Source of the DNA: JAGLOK01 sp963675575
GTDB lineage: Bacteria; Bacillota; Clostridia; Christensenellales; UMGS416
Direction: 5' to 3'
DNA: 64,000 bases
NCBI GenBank assembly: GCA_963675575.1
Contig: OY776378.1
Location: 1,860,001-1,924,000, forward strand
Shown here: one piece after another, positions 8,688 to 19,696 of the stretch
Position numbering within the stretch: position 1 is the stretch's first letter
Layout of the letters: each line of letters begins with the position of its first letter
The notes under the pieces: generated by a model
What the model saw: the letters and a program-made list of their open reading frames with translations, nothing else
The model's database searches: none
Told to the model about the DNA's origin: nothing
Position numbers and translations under genes: made by a program

Positions 8688-11600
8688 TCAGTCTATAACA
8701 ATATTAATATAATGCCTTTGTTTGTCATCTGCAAGCCTAAAAGAATTCCCATCAATTTTATTATTATCCATAATTATTGAACTTACATGATAATCGCTGT
8801 TTACTATGTTCGGTATTTCAATGACATATATCGACTGACCATATTTATATCGTATAGTGTATTCACCAAAATAAGTCGGAACCGCAGGCTTGATAAGCAT
8901 CCTATCGCCTTCCTTATGCAAACCCAAAAACCATTTCAACATTGCCTGATACATCCATCCGGAAGACCCTGTATACCAACTCCAACCCGCGTGACCTTTG
9001 TATGTCTCAGCCATATATATATCGCCGGCAAGCACGTAAGGCTCTTTTTCGTATCTTATTGCGTCCCTCTGTGTAGATGTTATATAAATAGGATTCAAGG
9101 AGTTTAGCAATCTATATGAAGTGGAGTGATGCCCCTGCATCATTTTAGCTATAGCCAGCCATATGGCGGCATGTGTGTATTGTCCGCCATTTTCGCGAAC
9201 TCCCGGGAAATAGTCTTTAATATATCCGGGATTTTTGCGTGTTTTGTTAAAAGGCGGAGCCAAAAGCATTATAACGCTTTCCTGCGGTCTCACCAGATGA
9301 TGCTCCGCGGAAGACATCGCCAAGGCAGCTCTTTCTTTGTTTGCTCCGTTTGATATCACTCCCCACGACTGACTTATAGAATCAATACGGCATTCTTCGT
9401 TTTCCCGAGACCCCAGTTTAGTTCCATCATCATAAAATGCGCGGATATACCATTCCCCGTCCCAAGCGTTTTCTTCAATATCGTTTATAAGTTTTTTATT
9501 TATACTCTTTAAATTTTTAGCTAAAGCGTTATCGTTTCGCATCATGCAAATATCGGTGAAGTTTGATAAAATACTGTGGACAAACCATCCCATCCAAACG
9601 CTTTCGCCTTTGCCCATTATCCCAACACGATTCATGCCGTCATTCCAGTCTCCCCCGCCGATAAGCGGCAGCCCGTGAATTCCGAAACCAACATGTTTTA
9701 TCGCTTTTACACAGTGTTCATAAACGCTGCCCTTTTCGTCCGAAACATTCGGTATAAACATTTTTTCATTTTCGCCGGACAAAAGCGCAGGTCCTTCAAT
9801 ATAAGGCACCTTAAAGTCCAATATTGAAGAGTCCCCCGTGCTTTTTATGTATTCACAGACGACATAAGGAAGCCAAAGCAAATCATCGGTAATACGTGTC
9901 CTAATCCCCAAACCGGTGGGCGCATGCCACCAGTGCTGAACATCGCCATCTTTAAACTGCCGGCTGCACGCTAATAGTATTTGCGCTTTAACTGCTTCGG
10001 GTGTGATGTCCATCAAAGCGAGAACATCCTGAAGCTGGTCGCGGAATCCAAACGCCCCACCCGCCTGATAAAACGCGCTTCGAGCCTTGATTCTGCATGA
10101 AATGGTCTGATATAAAAGCCATCCGTTAACCATGAAGTCCAATGCCCGATCGTTTGTGGACACAACAATCTTTTGAGTTATTTTCTTCCAATAATCTTTT
10201 ACTTTGTCCAGCTCATTGTCAGCCTTGTTAAGATTTCTATATTTATTGCACAACTCGATAATCTGACTGTCGCTGTCGCTGTATCCGAGACCGAATATTA
10301 TCTTTTTTTCTTGACCCGCAGCTAAACTCACGCTCACTTGAACAACCCCGCAAGGATCATATCCTGCTCCAAAAGTATTTGAAAATTCGACATCGCGGCA
10401 TCTCTTATTGTCTAAAAATTTCTTAGCATTCAAAAATTCCATTCTGTCTCCGGTAAATGAGATCACTTTCTCACTCGAAAACACAAAAGCTTTGCTATCC
10501 CAATATACATCACCATAAACATTTCTGGCACTGAGATATTCCTCATCAGCGTTATATTGCGTGCAAATATAAGGCGCGGTAATCTGTCTGTTGGTTCCCA
10601 AGTCCCATTGCAAATATAGCAAGATTTTGAGCTCTTTATTTTCATTTGAATCATTTCGCAATGACACCTTCCAAAGTTTAACCGAGTCCTCCAGCGGAAC
10701 AAATACCGTCATCTCCTGTGAAATCATGCTTTCTTCGTGCGCAAAAACCGAATACCCGAATCCATGACGTATATGATACCATCCGCTCGTTTGTCCCTCG
10801 ATGCAAACCGGCGAACATACATCCCCACTTTTTTTATCCTGAATATAAACGGCCTCTGACACCGGGTCGGTTACAGGATCGTTGGACCAGGACGTCAATT
10901 TGTTATCGCTGCTGTTAACCGCCCAGGTGTATCCTCCTCCAGACTCGGATGTGATAAATCCAAAGTTGTCATTGGCGATAACATTAACCCATGGCATTGG
11001 CGTCTTGTGTTTTTCATTTATATATATCTCATATTCTTTGCCGACTTTTGAAAACCCGCCAAATCCATTGTAAAATTCCAACTTCGCCTTTGGCAATTCC
11101 CTCTGAGAAATATGCGTCGAGTGGATGTATACAAGCTCTTCTTTATCCCTTTTATCTTTTTCTTCCGGTTTTGTTAAAACGCTTCTGAAATAAATTCCGC
11201 TTTCTTCAGAAATCACTACTCTCGCGACAGTAAACAAAAGATTTTTGTCTTTCTCGTCAATATGTGAGGAATTTATAATAAAGAGACTGGGTTTTTCTTC
11301 CCCTTCGACATAAATTCTAAGGGCGGCGACAATATCATTAAGCATATTTCCGACATCTTGAAAATATCCAAATTCTTCTTCATTGAGCAAAACAAGGTCC
11401 ACATTGATATTATTCAATCTCATGTATTCGTATGCCTGAAGAACATCTTTTACTGTGTCTGCTTCCTCGACCGATTTAATATGGTATAGGATTATAGGAT
11501 TGTCCCCCGAAATGCCAAATTGCCATAATGAGCCCTGGCTTTTAGTGTTTCCCAGAATCATTTTCTCTGAAGCGCGGTATGCTTTGGTAGGATAAAATAT

Positions 11601-14600
11601 CGGTCCGATAAGTTCTTGGATTGCATTTAACTGAGCATTGTTTATGCTCAAGTATTTTAATTCCAGTTCGCTGTTTAGTTTAAACTGTTCAAACGCTTCA
11701 TCAACAAGGTAGCTGTCCTCATAATCTTCGCTCAGGCTGATGGCGGCTTCCTTGGTCGGACATACGCCAGTAATGTAGGTCACGTCAACCGACTTTCTGG
11801 CTGGCACCTCGACGCAGACACGAATGCTCAAAATAGGATCGGTTGAAAAGCCGGATCTATTGCCTAGGGGAAGATTTTCGCAAATCAAATCCGGATTTTT
11901 CAGATTTTTATTTCGCCCTATAAAGTGGAGCCTGTCGGTTTCATATTCGTTTTTGTGAAGCTTCTTCGCCGTTGTTTTGGCCATATGAATCATATAGGGG
12001 GATTGTGCGCCATTTTCGCTTTTTCTCCGTTTGCACAATAGCAGCGACTGCCCCTCTATGTATTCGCTTTCCATAAAAAGTTTATTAAAGGCCGGATGGT
12101 ACAGCCCGGCTAAGAATTCATCCATTACTACTTCCTGATAGCTTGTTGTTTCTATCATTTTTGCAGTATCACTGTGATTTGTAATGGTTATTTTCCTAAA
12201 CTCGATATTATTCGAAGGGGAAATTGTAATATCGGTTTTAGTGGTTAGCTCGCCGTCACGACGTATAAACTCCGCTTTATAATTGGAGAAAATAACTTGA
12301 TATTTATCTGGTTTTTTTAGGGTGGGTTTATATGCGCTGCTCCAGTATTCTTTTGTATCAACATCCTTTATGTATATATACTGACCCGCCTCTGCCGATA
12401 AATCCGCCCGCCATCTGTTTAGCATAGTGTCTCCGCATCTGCTAAAGCCGTCTCCGTCGGATGTTACCATCAGGGAGTATCGGTTGTTTGATATCCACAG
12501 CGAGCGTGGTAATTTAAGTGAGGTTTCTGTAACCAATCGCGGCTCTTCTTGTTCTTCATACGTTTCTTCCTTAAGCATATCAATCGCGAATCCTTTTCTG
12601 GAAATGGATACGATGTGGGACATCCTGATTTCTTCCAGCAAGATTTCCGCCGACTTTACTATAGCATCCCGATGAAAGCGCCTGCGCATAATGTTGTCGT
12701 TAAGCAGATTGTTTATCGAAACTAGGCTCATGCCCTGATGATGCGCCATAAAGCTTTTTACAATTGAAAATGGCAGAATGTTTTCCGCATCCGGGCTGTT
12801 ATAGTCCAACGCTTCATAAAATCCATAATCACCTTCCGCATTAAGCTTTTGCAGCTCACGGATATTTTTCATTGCGGCAGTCGGTTTAAACTGCGCCGCC
12901 AAAAAAGTGGAATACGGAGAAACAACAAGCGGCTCATTAAAGCTTGGCTGCTGTCTCAACTTCGAAATACCGAAAGCTTTATATTGATAATTGGAATTCA
13001 CATCAAAGCGATAATATTGCGATTCTGATATACCCCAAGGAATATTTTGCTTTTTGCCGTATGCAATTTGCGCATCTATTGCCGACCTTGCCGTATTGCT
13101 GAAAACAGAAATCGGAAATTCTTTAAGTATAAGATTCGGCAGCAAGTATTCGAACATTGTTCCACTCCACGAAACGAAAACTGGAACTCCGTTTATCATA
13201 GTCTGCGGCCTTCCCAACTGTTGCCAGTGTTTATGAGGAACATCATTTTTTGCGATTGCCAAGAAACTTGTCAGCATGGCTTCAGACGCCATAAGATCAT
13301 AGCAGCCCGAGTCAAACCTCTGTGCCGCCTCATTATAACCGATGCGGAACAGTCTTTGCTGCGAGTCAAACAATAAGCTAAAATCTGTCTTATTAATCAT
13401 TTCTTCCATTGAGCATATCATATTCTCAATCTTGTAAAACAAATTTATAGCTTTTTGAGGACCCGATTCAGCCAGCTCTTTTAGGGTTTTGGGACCATAA
13501 AGCAAAATGTCAGGCTCATGAAACAACTCAGCGTCTTCAAGATATTCTTCGCACAATCTCATCAGGGAGTCAGTCCATTTTTCGCTTTCCCAAGCCTGCC
13601 TTCTGGTATTACAAAATTGGTCATAGATATCTTGTATAAATGATACTAACATTTCTTTGCTGTAAATGTTTTCAGGAATTGCGGCATCTATTCCTGAAAG
13701 CTTAATCGATGCGGATAATCCGGCAACTGTATTTGAGGAAAATATTGGTCGATTGCATAAATCAATTAAACCATTTTTCAAAGCGATTATGCCGGCAATG
13801 AAATTGCCACTGTCCACAGTTGACACATATTGCAGAGGCAGCACTTCCAAAGTTTCGATGTCATACCAGTTAAACAGATGCCCGTTCCATTTTTGAAGCT
13901 TTTTAATTGTGTTCATAGTTTTTTCAATATCATTGACACAAGATATCAGCCCCGAAAAGCCCAAATCCCACCTTGAGAGAAAAGACAGCAGCTGCATGCC
14001 GATATTTGTAGGCGATGTTTTTAATGAAACTTTTTCACTGGGTATCAATTGAAAGTTGTCCGGACACAAATAATTGTATTCCGGTTTAGAAAAATCTTTG
14101 AAATACTGCCCCGTTTTTTTCGCAATAATCCTCAAATATTCTTGGTCATCCGCATTGAGAACTATTTTCGATTGCTTTGTACCGGCTAAGCTTATCGCAT
14201 ATGCGATTGCAGGTGATGCCGCCCACAAAGAAGCTATCAGTATATAGTCTATTACTTCAATCCAAGCCATATTAACAATATATGCGGCCAGCCCGATTAG
14301 TAATGCCGGGAAAATAACAATCCACATATCCGCAAAATACTTGCTTAGGGTTTTTGGAGTTTTTTGCTCAACAGTCTCAGTCGTCTCCCACTCAAGCAAT
14401 TGTTTGTGGCTTATTGCCAGTCTGTATAGCGTTCTAATAATTGCGTCCAATGAAATATAAGCGCGGTAAGGCAAAATGATGAAACGTATAGCGGCCTGCT
14501 CGAAAATTGTATATATGCCGTGCAAAAAACTTTTCCACGCTATTTTTGATGACGGATGGAAAGCTCGCTCTTTAAATGTTTTGGCTATCATATGCACTAT

Positions 14601-17213
14601 TCTGATTATATCGCTGAAAAATACTATTGGCACCCATAGATAAAAAGCTTTTGGAAGCAAAAATGCGTTCATAATAATTATAGCAAGTCTAAAGAGCGCA
14701 ATAGTGCTTCGCCTCATATTATCGAATATTTTCCATCGCGAAAGTCCATCCAAGGGAGCTTTTCCAAAAAGCCAAGGCAGAAGCTGCCAATCACCTCTTA
14801 TCCATCTGTGTTCTCTTTTAATATATGCGATTACGCTCGAAGGAAAAGAGTCCATCAATTTTACACCGCTAGCAAAAGCAGTCCTGGCATAACAGCTTTC
14901 GAGGAGATCATGGCTGAGCACAGTATTTTCCGGCAGAGTTTTGTGCAGAAGCTGATGCATTACTTTGATGTCGTAAATGCCTTTGCCCAAAAATATGCCA
15001 GCCTCGAATGTGTCTTGATATATATCTGAAACTGCGCTGGAATAAGGGTCAAATCCTTGGTTGCCTGAAAAGATTTTAGAAAAAACACTGCTGTTTAGTG
15101 AAAACACATGATTTCTGATTTCCGATTGGATTATGGCGAATCCTCTTATTATTTTTTTCTTAACCGGGTCCACAACAGGCTGATTTAATGGATGAGAGAT
15201 TATTCCCACAAATTTTGCCGCGCTTCCTCTTATAAGGTCTGTATCGGCGTCTATTGTGATTGCGTATTTGAAATTAAGATTCATTTTCTTTTGTCTTTGC
15301 ATCAACATATATGAAGTGTCTTTTTCGCCGCAAACAAGCGCATTAAATTCTTCCAGCTTGCCCCTTTTTCTTTCCCAGCCCATCCAACAGCTTTCTTTTT
15401 CGTTCCACTGCCTATATCTTACAAACAAATTGAACTTGTTCTTTTCGGTTGGATATTTTTTATTTAGTTTTTCAATTTCTATCCTTGACGCCTCAATAAT
15501 TGCTTTATCTTGTTCCATTTCCCTGTTCGGAGCGTCCTTAAAGTCCCCAAGTATCGCAAAAGATAAGTTTGTCTGATCATTGGCGAGATAGTACTTTTCC
15601 ATACGGAAAATATATCTCTTAACTTGTTTGGCGTCTGTAAGTATAATAGGCATAACAACAATGGTTTTATATGCGGAAGGAATTTTTTTTGTAAAATCCA
15701 AAGCCGGAAGTATTGAGGTGGGCACAATAAAATTATAAATATAATTCGTTATTTCGATGGCGGCGCTAAACACAGGTATTATGCTTATAATCAAAAAAAT
15801 CAAGCACAAGGTTTGATTGTCAACCGAACTAAAATTAATAAGCCCCAAAAGCACTGTGAAAAGCAAAATGCTGAGCAAAGCGATAATAGTAAAATACATC
15901 ACTCTTTTTATGTCACGGCCGTTCTTGGGCTTTTCCTGCTTTCGATTTAAAAGCTTCGCTTTAAGCGCCTCCCGGCCTTCCCCGAACAAATATGTGCCTA
16001 CATGGTCCAAATGCAGAGTTTCATCTTTTTTTCGCTTCCTTTGCGCCAAAGACACAACTTTTTTTGCGACTTCCCATTCTGGCACTTTATATTTGTGAGA
16101 TAATTTTTCAATCTCCCATCTGTAAAGATTACGTGAGTTATCGTCCATTTTGCTATAAATATTAGAAGGGTCATTTTTTAGTTCTTTTTCTATTAACGAG
16201 TGTTTTTCAAACATCTCAGTCGTGTCTATTTTCCTCAAAGCCTGCAGAGAGCCAATCAAAGACCTCATATTTGATTCAAGTTCTGTTTCAAACTTTCTCT
16301 CTTCTGAAAACACTTCAGCTAAAGTTAATTGTTTCCCTCCGTCTTTTGTTAAATTAGCGGCGCATTGGTTTAGTTCAATTTTATTTATTGCCACTTTTTT
16401 AAGAGCGTATAATACATGAGCTATACATGTAATATTACAAGAGGCATTCAGCGCATCCTTTCGCTGCGTGATAATGTTTACTATATCCTCACCTTCATTT
16501 AAATGATTAATAATCTGCTTTATTTGTGCGTCGGCAACAGTTTTAAATTGTATGACTTCCAATATCTTGTCTGCTGTCTGAACAATTCCTTCTATCAGGC
16601 AAAGCCCCAGCAAATCGGGCAGAATAATTAGCTCGGAAGACGTTAAAGGGTCTTCTTTTTGATATATTTCAATTAGTTGATCAATATTTGATTTTGTTAA
16701 ATGTGCTCCCAGCCTTAATATTATAGCCCTCGCCAAAACAAAAATCCGGGGATATCCTTTGTTTTCACCCTTAATAATTACCGGTAATTTTTTTATGCCG
16801 GTAATATCATTTTCTTCTTTCATTATCTCGCGCGAAACCATATAAAAATTGTCAAACAACCAACGGGCGGCAGGCACCAAAGATATAATCGAAGAATGTG
16901 TTCCTCGCAAACACTCTCTTAATTCATTTATATGCTTTTCTGCTTTTTCAATAAGGAATCTTATTTCAAGATTATATCGGCGATTTTTTGTGGGCACTTG
17001 TTGTTTTGCCAATATTTTAATATATTTTTTGCATTCGTTTAGATTTACAGTTTTACTGAACTCGAAATCACAGAGTTTGCCTTTTAGTATTTTTTTTCTC
17101 GCCAGTCTTTGCGCGACAATTACAATCAGCAATATAATTAACAGTGCGCAAATAAAAAGCAAAAACAAAGAAATACTATTAAATCCCTGTAAAATGCCGT
17201 TTAATATTCCCAC
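8688..17213 (-). CDS. ndvB: Cyclic beta-1,2-glucan synthase (GT84-GH189-GH94 architecture)
   Basis: A 2841-residue multidomain membrane enzyme, the size of rhizobial NdvB and Brucella Cgs. In order: an N-terminal helix (about 12-36); a soluble region; helices near 440-500; a GT84 glycosyltransferase domain with DADTD (about 655) and the QxxRW-like HRWIRGDWQ (about 803); helices near 840-875 and 960-1010; the cyclisation domain (Pfam glycoamylase family, now GH189) with SWSGTMFEYLLP (about 1349); carbohydrate-binding beta domains; and a C-terminal GH94 phosphorylase domain with the catalytic motif GGGDWNDGMN (about 2522). In the known enzymes, UDP-glucose is polymerised by GT84, rings are closed by the middle domain and chain length is set by GH94. 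The start is GTG at 17213, preceded by AAGGGGTGA. All domains look intact. Confidence 0.9.
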   Translation of the reverse strand: MGILNGILQGFNSISLFLLFICALLIILLIVIVAQRLARKKILKGKLCDFEFSKTVNLNECKKYIKILAKQQVPTKNRRYNLEIRFLIEKAEKHINELRECLRGTHSSIISLVPAARWLFDNFYMVSREIMKEENDITGIKKLPVIIKGENKGYPRIFVLARAIILRLGAHLTKSNIDQLIEIYQKEDPLTSSELIILPDLLGLCLIEGIVQTADKILEVIQFKTVADAQIKQIINHLNEGEDIVNIITQRKDALNASCNITCIAHVLYALKKVAINKIELNQCAANLTKDGGKQLTLAEVFSEERKFETELESNMRSLIGSLQALRKIDTTEMFEKHSLIEKELKNDPSNIYSKMDDNSRNLYRWEIEKLSHKYKVPEWEVAKKVVSLAQRKRKKDETLHLDHVGTYLFGEGREALKAKLLNRKQEKPKNGRDIKRVMYFTIIALLSILLFTVLLGLINFSSVDNQTLCLIFLIISIIPVFSAAIEITNYIYNFIVPTSILPALDFTKKIPSAYKTIVVMPIILTDAKQVKRYIFRMEKYYLANDQTNLSFAILGDFKDAPNREMEQDKAIIEASRIEIEKLNKKYPTEKNKFNLFVRYRQWNEKESCWMGWERKRGKLEEFNALVCGEKDTSYMLMQRQKKMNLNFKYAITIDADTDLIRGSAAKFVGIISHPLNQPVVDPVKKKIIRGFAIIQSEIRNHVFSLNSSVFSKIFSGNQGFDPYSSAVSDIYQDTFEAGIFLGKGIYDIKVMHQLLHKTLPENTVLSHDLLESCYARTAFASGVKLMDSFPSSVIAYIKREHRWIRGDWQLLPWLFGKAPLDGLSRWKIFDNMRRSTIALFRLAIIIMNAFLLPKAFYLWVPIVFFSDIIRIVHMIAKTFKERAFHPSSKIAWKSFLHGIYTIFEQAAIRFIILPYRAYISLDAIIRTLYRLAISHKQLLEWETTETVEQKTPKTLSKYFADMWIVIFPALLIGLAAYIVNMAWIEVIDYILIASLWAASPAIAYAISLAGTKQSKIVLNADDQEYLRIIAKKTGQYFKDFSKPEYNYLCPDNFQLIPSEKVSLKTSPTNIGMQLLSFLSRWDLGFSGLISCVNDIEKTMNTIKKLQKWNGHLFNWYDIETLEVLPLQYVSTVDSGNFIAGIIALKNGLIDLCNRPIFSSNTVAGLSASIKLSGIDAAIPENIYSKEMLVSFIQDIYDQFCNTRRQAWESEKWTDSLMRLCEEYLEDAELFHEPDILLYGPKTLKELAESGPQKAINLFYKIENMICSMEEMINKTDFSLLFDSQQRLFRIGYNEAAQRFDSGCYDLMASEAMLTSFLAIAKNDVPHKHWQQLGRPQTMINGVPVFVSWSGTMFEYLLPNLILKEFPISVFSNTARSAIDAQIAYGKKQNIPWGISESQYYRFDVNSNYQYKAFGISKLRQQPSFNEPLVVSPYSTFLAAQFKPTAAMKNIRELQKLNAEGDYGFYEALDYNSPDAENILPFSIVKSFMAHHQGMSLVSINNLLNDNIMRRRFHRDAIVKSAEILLEEIRMSHIVSISRKGFAIDMLKEETYEEQEEPRLVTETSLKLPRSLWISNNRYSLMVTSDGDGFSRCGDTMLNRWRADLSAEAGQYIYIKDVDTKEYWSSAYKPTLKKPDKYQVIFSNYKAEFIRRDGELTTKTDITISPSNNIEFRKITITNHSDTAKMIETTSYQEVVMDEFLAGLYHPAFNKLFMESEYIEGQSLLLCKRRKSENGAQSPYMIHMAKTTAKKLHKNEYETDRLHFIGRNKNLKNPDLICENLPLGNRSGFSTDPILSIRVCVEVPARKSVDVTYITGVCPTKEAAISLSEDYEDSYLVDEAFEQFKLNSELELKYLSINNAQLNAIQELIGPIFYPTKAYRASEKMILGNTKSQGSLWQFGISGDNPIILYHIKSVEEADTVKDVLQAYEYMRLNNINVDLVLLNEEEFGYFQDVGNMLNDIVAALRIYVEGEEKPSLFIINSSHIDEKDKNLLFTVARVVISEESGIYFRSVLTKPEEKDKRDKEELVYIHSTHISQRELPKAKLEFYNGFGGFSKVGKEYEIYINEKHKTPMPWVNVIANDNFGFITSESGGGYTWAVNSSDNKLTSWSNDPVTDPVSEAVYIQDKKSGDVCSPVCIEGQTSGWYHIRHGFGYSVFAHEESMISQEMTVFVPLEDSVKLWKVSLRNDSNENKELKILLYLQWDLGTNRQITAPYICTQYNADEEYLSARNVYGDVYWDSKAFVFSSEKVISFTGDRMEFLNAKKFLDNKRCRDVEFSNTFGAGYDPCGVVQVSVSLAAGQEKKIIFGLGYSDSDSQIIELCNKYRNLNKADNELDKVKDYWKKITQKIVVSTNDRALDFMVNGWLLYQTISCRIKARSAFYQAGGAFGFRDQLQDVLALMDITPEAVKAQILLACSRQFKDGDVQHWWHAPTGLGIRTRITDDLLWLPYVVCEYIKSTGDSSILDFKVPYIEGPALLSGENEKMFIPNVSDEKGSVYEHCVKAIKHVGFGIHGLPLIGGGDWNDGMNRVGIMGKGESVWMGWFVHSILSNFTDICMMRNDNALAKNLKSINKKLINDIEENAWDGEWYIRAFYDDGTKLGSRENEECRIDSISQSWGVISNGANKERAALAMSSAEHHLVRPQESVIMLLAPPFNKTRKNPGYIKDYFPGVRENGGQYTHAAIWLAIAKMMQGHHSTSYRLLNSLNPIYITSTQRDAIRYEKEPYVLAGDIYMAETYKGHAGWSWYTGSSGWMYQAMLKWFLGLHKEGDRMLIKPAVPTYFGEYTIRYKYGQSIYVIEIPNIVNSDYHVSSIIMDNNKIDGNSFRLADDKQRHYINIVID

Positions 17214-17685
17214 ACAATCACCCCTTCATGTAAAAGAAAGTTGCTCAAGGTATTATAAGGCGCATAAAATTGATTGTTACGTAGTGTTTTATTAAAAAAG
17301 GTTCATCTCGTTTTAGGTAAAGCTTTTTTTAGTTGCTTTTGATATAGTATATTTTACTACTTTTGTATTGATTAAACAAGGTAGCGCTTTTTGTGTTCGC
17401 TGATTGACTGTCTTTTCTTAACCTTTAGGTTTGGAGAGCTTAAATCTAATATAATAGAATTAACTTATTTCCTCATGAGCCATGTTTTCCTATCGCAGTA
17501 TGATGCAATTATTGTTTATAGCATCATAAATGATTTTACAGATTGTTTAATAACATTTGCGCCCTATTTTGCTTCATTTTGGTATATTCAAAATAAGATA
17601 CACTTTATATTGATTAAAGATAATATCTTTTATTACCGATATATAATATATAGTGGATTTAAACAAGCATATTAAGGAAGTAAAA
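17214..17685. other. Divergent intergenic region
   Basis: About 470 AT-rich bases lie between the leftward glucan synthase gene and the rightward GGDEF-EAL gene. It must hold both promoters; a TATAAT hexamer is visible near 17450 on the plus strand without a convincing -35. No c-di-GMP riboswitch consensus was seen. A 94-codon frame at 17391-17675 has no ribosome site and is rejected. Confidence 0.45.
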
Positions 17686-19638
17686 ATGTCTCGAAAAAAA
17701 ATGTTTACTTTAACTGTTCCCAATGTTATTAAGGAATTAAACAAATTCGACAGTGATATTTCGTATACAAAAAATTTTAACAAGCTTCTTTGCATGTTCA
17801 TCTCCCCAATTCTTTTCTTATGCGTAATAATAACCCCAATGTTTGGCATATTAGTGCAAAATAGACCTATCTCTGAAATATTTATTGATAGTATTTTCTT
17901 TTTTCTGTTCGGGGTTTGTTTTGAAATTTTGATGAGAATAAATATAAAAGTAAAGTTAGCAACTCATTTGATTTCAATTTTATATAACATAACGTTATTA
18001 TACGCAGTAATAATGTTTTATTATATTATCGGCCCGGCTATTTGGACATTCGCATTCATACTGCTGGTACTCTCTCTGGCTCAAATTTCACCCATACTGC
18101 GTTTATACACAGTTGCAAATATGTTTCTTTGCTTAGGTTACATTGTTTTTTTTCCTACTCCTGTTCCTTTTATGTTAACTCCTACATATTTTTTCGTTCA
18201 GCTAGGATTGTTTATGCTTTTATATGTAATTTCAAAAGCTATATACAACATTAACCGCAATCACCTCTCAAAAATCAACAGTCAAATAACCGAACTTAAA
18301 TTACAGGCTTCAGAAAGAAAAAAAGCAGAAGAGAAGAACCTGCATTTGGCTCTTTATGACCAACTGACAGGTCTTCCAAACAGGACTTTGTTTACTGATC
18401 GCCTAAGTCAGGCAATAGAATTTTCCGAACGCAATGAACTTGAGATATATGTGATTTTTATTGATATTGATTTATTCAAGCTTATTAACGATACTTTGGG
18501 GCATCCGGCAGGTGATGAACTTTTAACTCAGATTGGCGACCGTCTCAGTGAGATTTTTAGAGGAAGTGATGCCGTGTGCAGGGTCAGCGGAGACGAATTT
18601 CTGATAATGCTGCAAGATGTAAAAAGCGAACAATATATAGTAAAAATCGCAAACCGAATTCTTGAAAGGGTTAACTCTCCTTTTACAATAGACAATAATC
18701 AAGTAAGTATCAGTTGCTCTTTGGGCATCTCAAAATATCCGGATGACGGGCAAGATGTGGAAGAATTGATAAAACGCGCGGATATTGCGATGTATAAAGC
18801 AAAGCAGGATGGTAAAAACAGATTTGCGCTATATTCCAAAAATTTAGAGCAAATGATATACGAAGAAATGGAGATGGTCAATGCGCTGCAAAATGCTCTT
18901 TTGCAAGAAGAATTCCGTCTGCATTATCAGCCTCAGATAAACGGTGACACAAAAGAAGTCATAGGCTTTGAAGCTCTCATACGTTGGGAGCACCCAAAAA
19001 GAGGCTTTCTAAGCCCTTGTGATTTTATACCCGCTGCCGAAAAGTCAGGTCTGATTGTACCCATCGGAGAATGGGTGCTGCGCACAGCATGTCGGCAAAA
19101 CAAAAAGTGGCAAGATGAAGGCATGCACTGTGCTCCAATGGCGGTAAATATTTCTATAAATCAGATAACCAGCAATACTTTATATCCTTTAGTGGAAAGC
19201 GTCCTGCAAGAAACAGGTTTGGACCCAAAATATTTAGAGCTTGAAATTACTGAAACAATACTTGTTAAAGAAACTGAAGTTGTTAAAGAGAATTTAAGCA
19301 AAATCCGCGAATTGGGCGTTAAAATATCCATTGACGACTTTGGAACAGGATATTCCGCTATACAATATTTAAAATATTTCCCGGTAGACAGAATAAAAAT
19401 CCCAATGGATTTTATACATGGCATCAGCCATAACATAAAGGACGAATCAATTATTACCGTCATTCTCGCGCTGGCTGAAAGCTTGGGCATCGGCGTGGTC
19501 GCCGAAGGCGTGGAAACAGAAAATCAATATGACTTTTTGATGGAAAGATATTGCAGCACTATTCAGGGCTTCTTGTTTTGCAAGCCAATGCCCGCCGATG
19601 AAGTAGTAAAATATGTTGCGGGCAAAGTATTAAAATAA
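17686..19638 (+). CDS. Membrane-bound GGDEF-EAL c-di-GMP protein
   Basis: A 650-residue protein with about six N-terminal membrane helices (40-185), a short helical linker, a GGDEF domain (about 218-375) and an EAL domain (about 395-650). The GGDEF signature reads SGDEF (about 300-304), a variant found in active cyclases. An inhibitory I-site RxxD (RGSD) lies five residues before it. The EAL domain keeps EAL in GFEALIRWEHP, the metal-binding DDFGTGYS loop, the catalytic Lys (KIPMD) and VVAEGVET, so phosphodiesterase activity is likely. The membrane part may be a MASE-like sensor, but I do not recognise the type. I start at 17686, behind AAGGAAG; the upstream in-frame ATG lacks a ribosome site. 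Confidence 0.9.
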   Translation: MSRKKMFTLTVPNVIKELNKFDSDISYTKNFNKLLCMFISPILFLCVIITPMFGILVQNRPISEIFIDSIFFFLFGVCFEILMRINIKVKLATHLISILYNITLLYAVIMFYYIIGPAIWTFAFILLVLSLAQISPILRLYTVANMFLCLGYIVFFPTPVPFMLTPTYFFVQLGLFMLLYVISKAIYNINRNHLSKINSQITELKLQASERKKAEEKNLHLALYDQLTGLPNRTLFTDRLSQAIEFSERNELEIYVIFIDIDLFKLINDTLGHPAGDELLTQIGDRLSEIFRGSDAVCRVSGDEFLIMLQDVKSEQYIVKIANRILERVNSPFTIDNNQVSISCSLGISKYPDDGQDVEELIKRADIAMYKAKQDGKNRFALYSKNLEQMIYEEMEMVNALQNALLQEEFRLHYQPQINGDTKEVIGFEALIRWEHPKRGFLSPCDFIPAAEKSGLIVPIGEWVLRTACRQNKKWQDEGMHCAPMAVNISINQITSNTLYPLVESVLQETGLDPKYLELEITETILVKETEVVKENLSKIRELGVKISIDDFGTGYSAIQYLKYFPVDRIKIPMDFIHGISHNIKDESIITVILALAESLGIGVVAEGVETENQYDFLMERYCSTIQGFLFCKPMPADEVVKYVAGKVLK

Positions 19639-19696
19639 AGTATGGCATCCTTGGCGCCTTGAGAAACAAGCTGCTATTATATTTTTTTCTATATTA

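Noticed and set aside
17391..17675. 94-codon rightward frame before the GGDEF-EAL gene
   Set aside because: No ribosome site; hydrophobic composition is what AT-rich DNA gives by chance.
17214..17685. c-di-GMP riboswitch before the GGDEF-EAL gene
   Set aside because: The conserved GEMM core sequence is absent.
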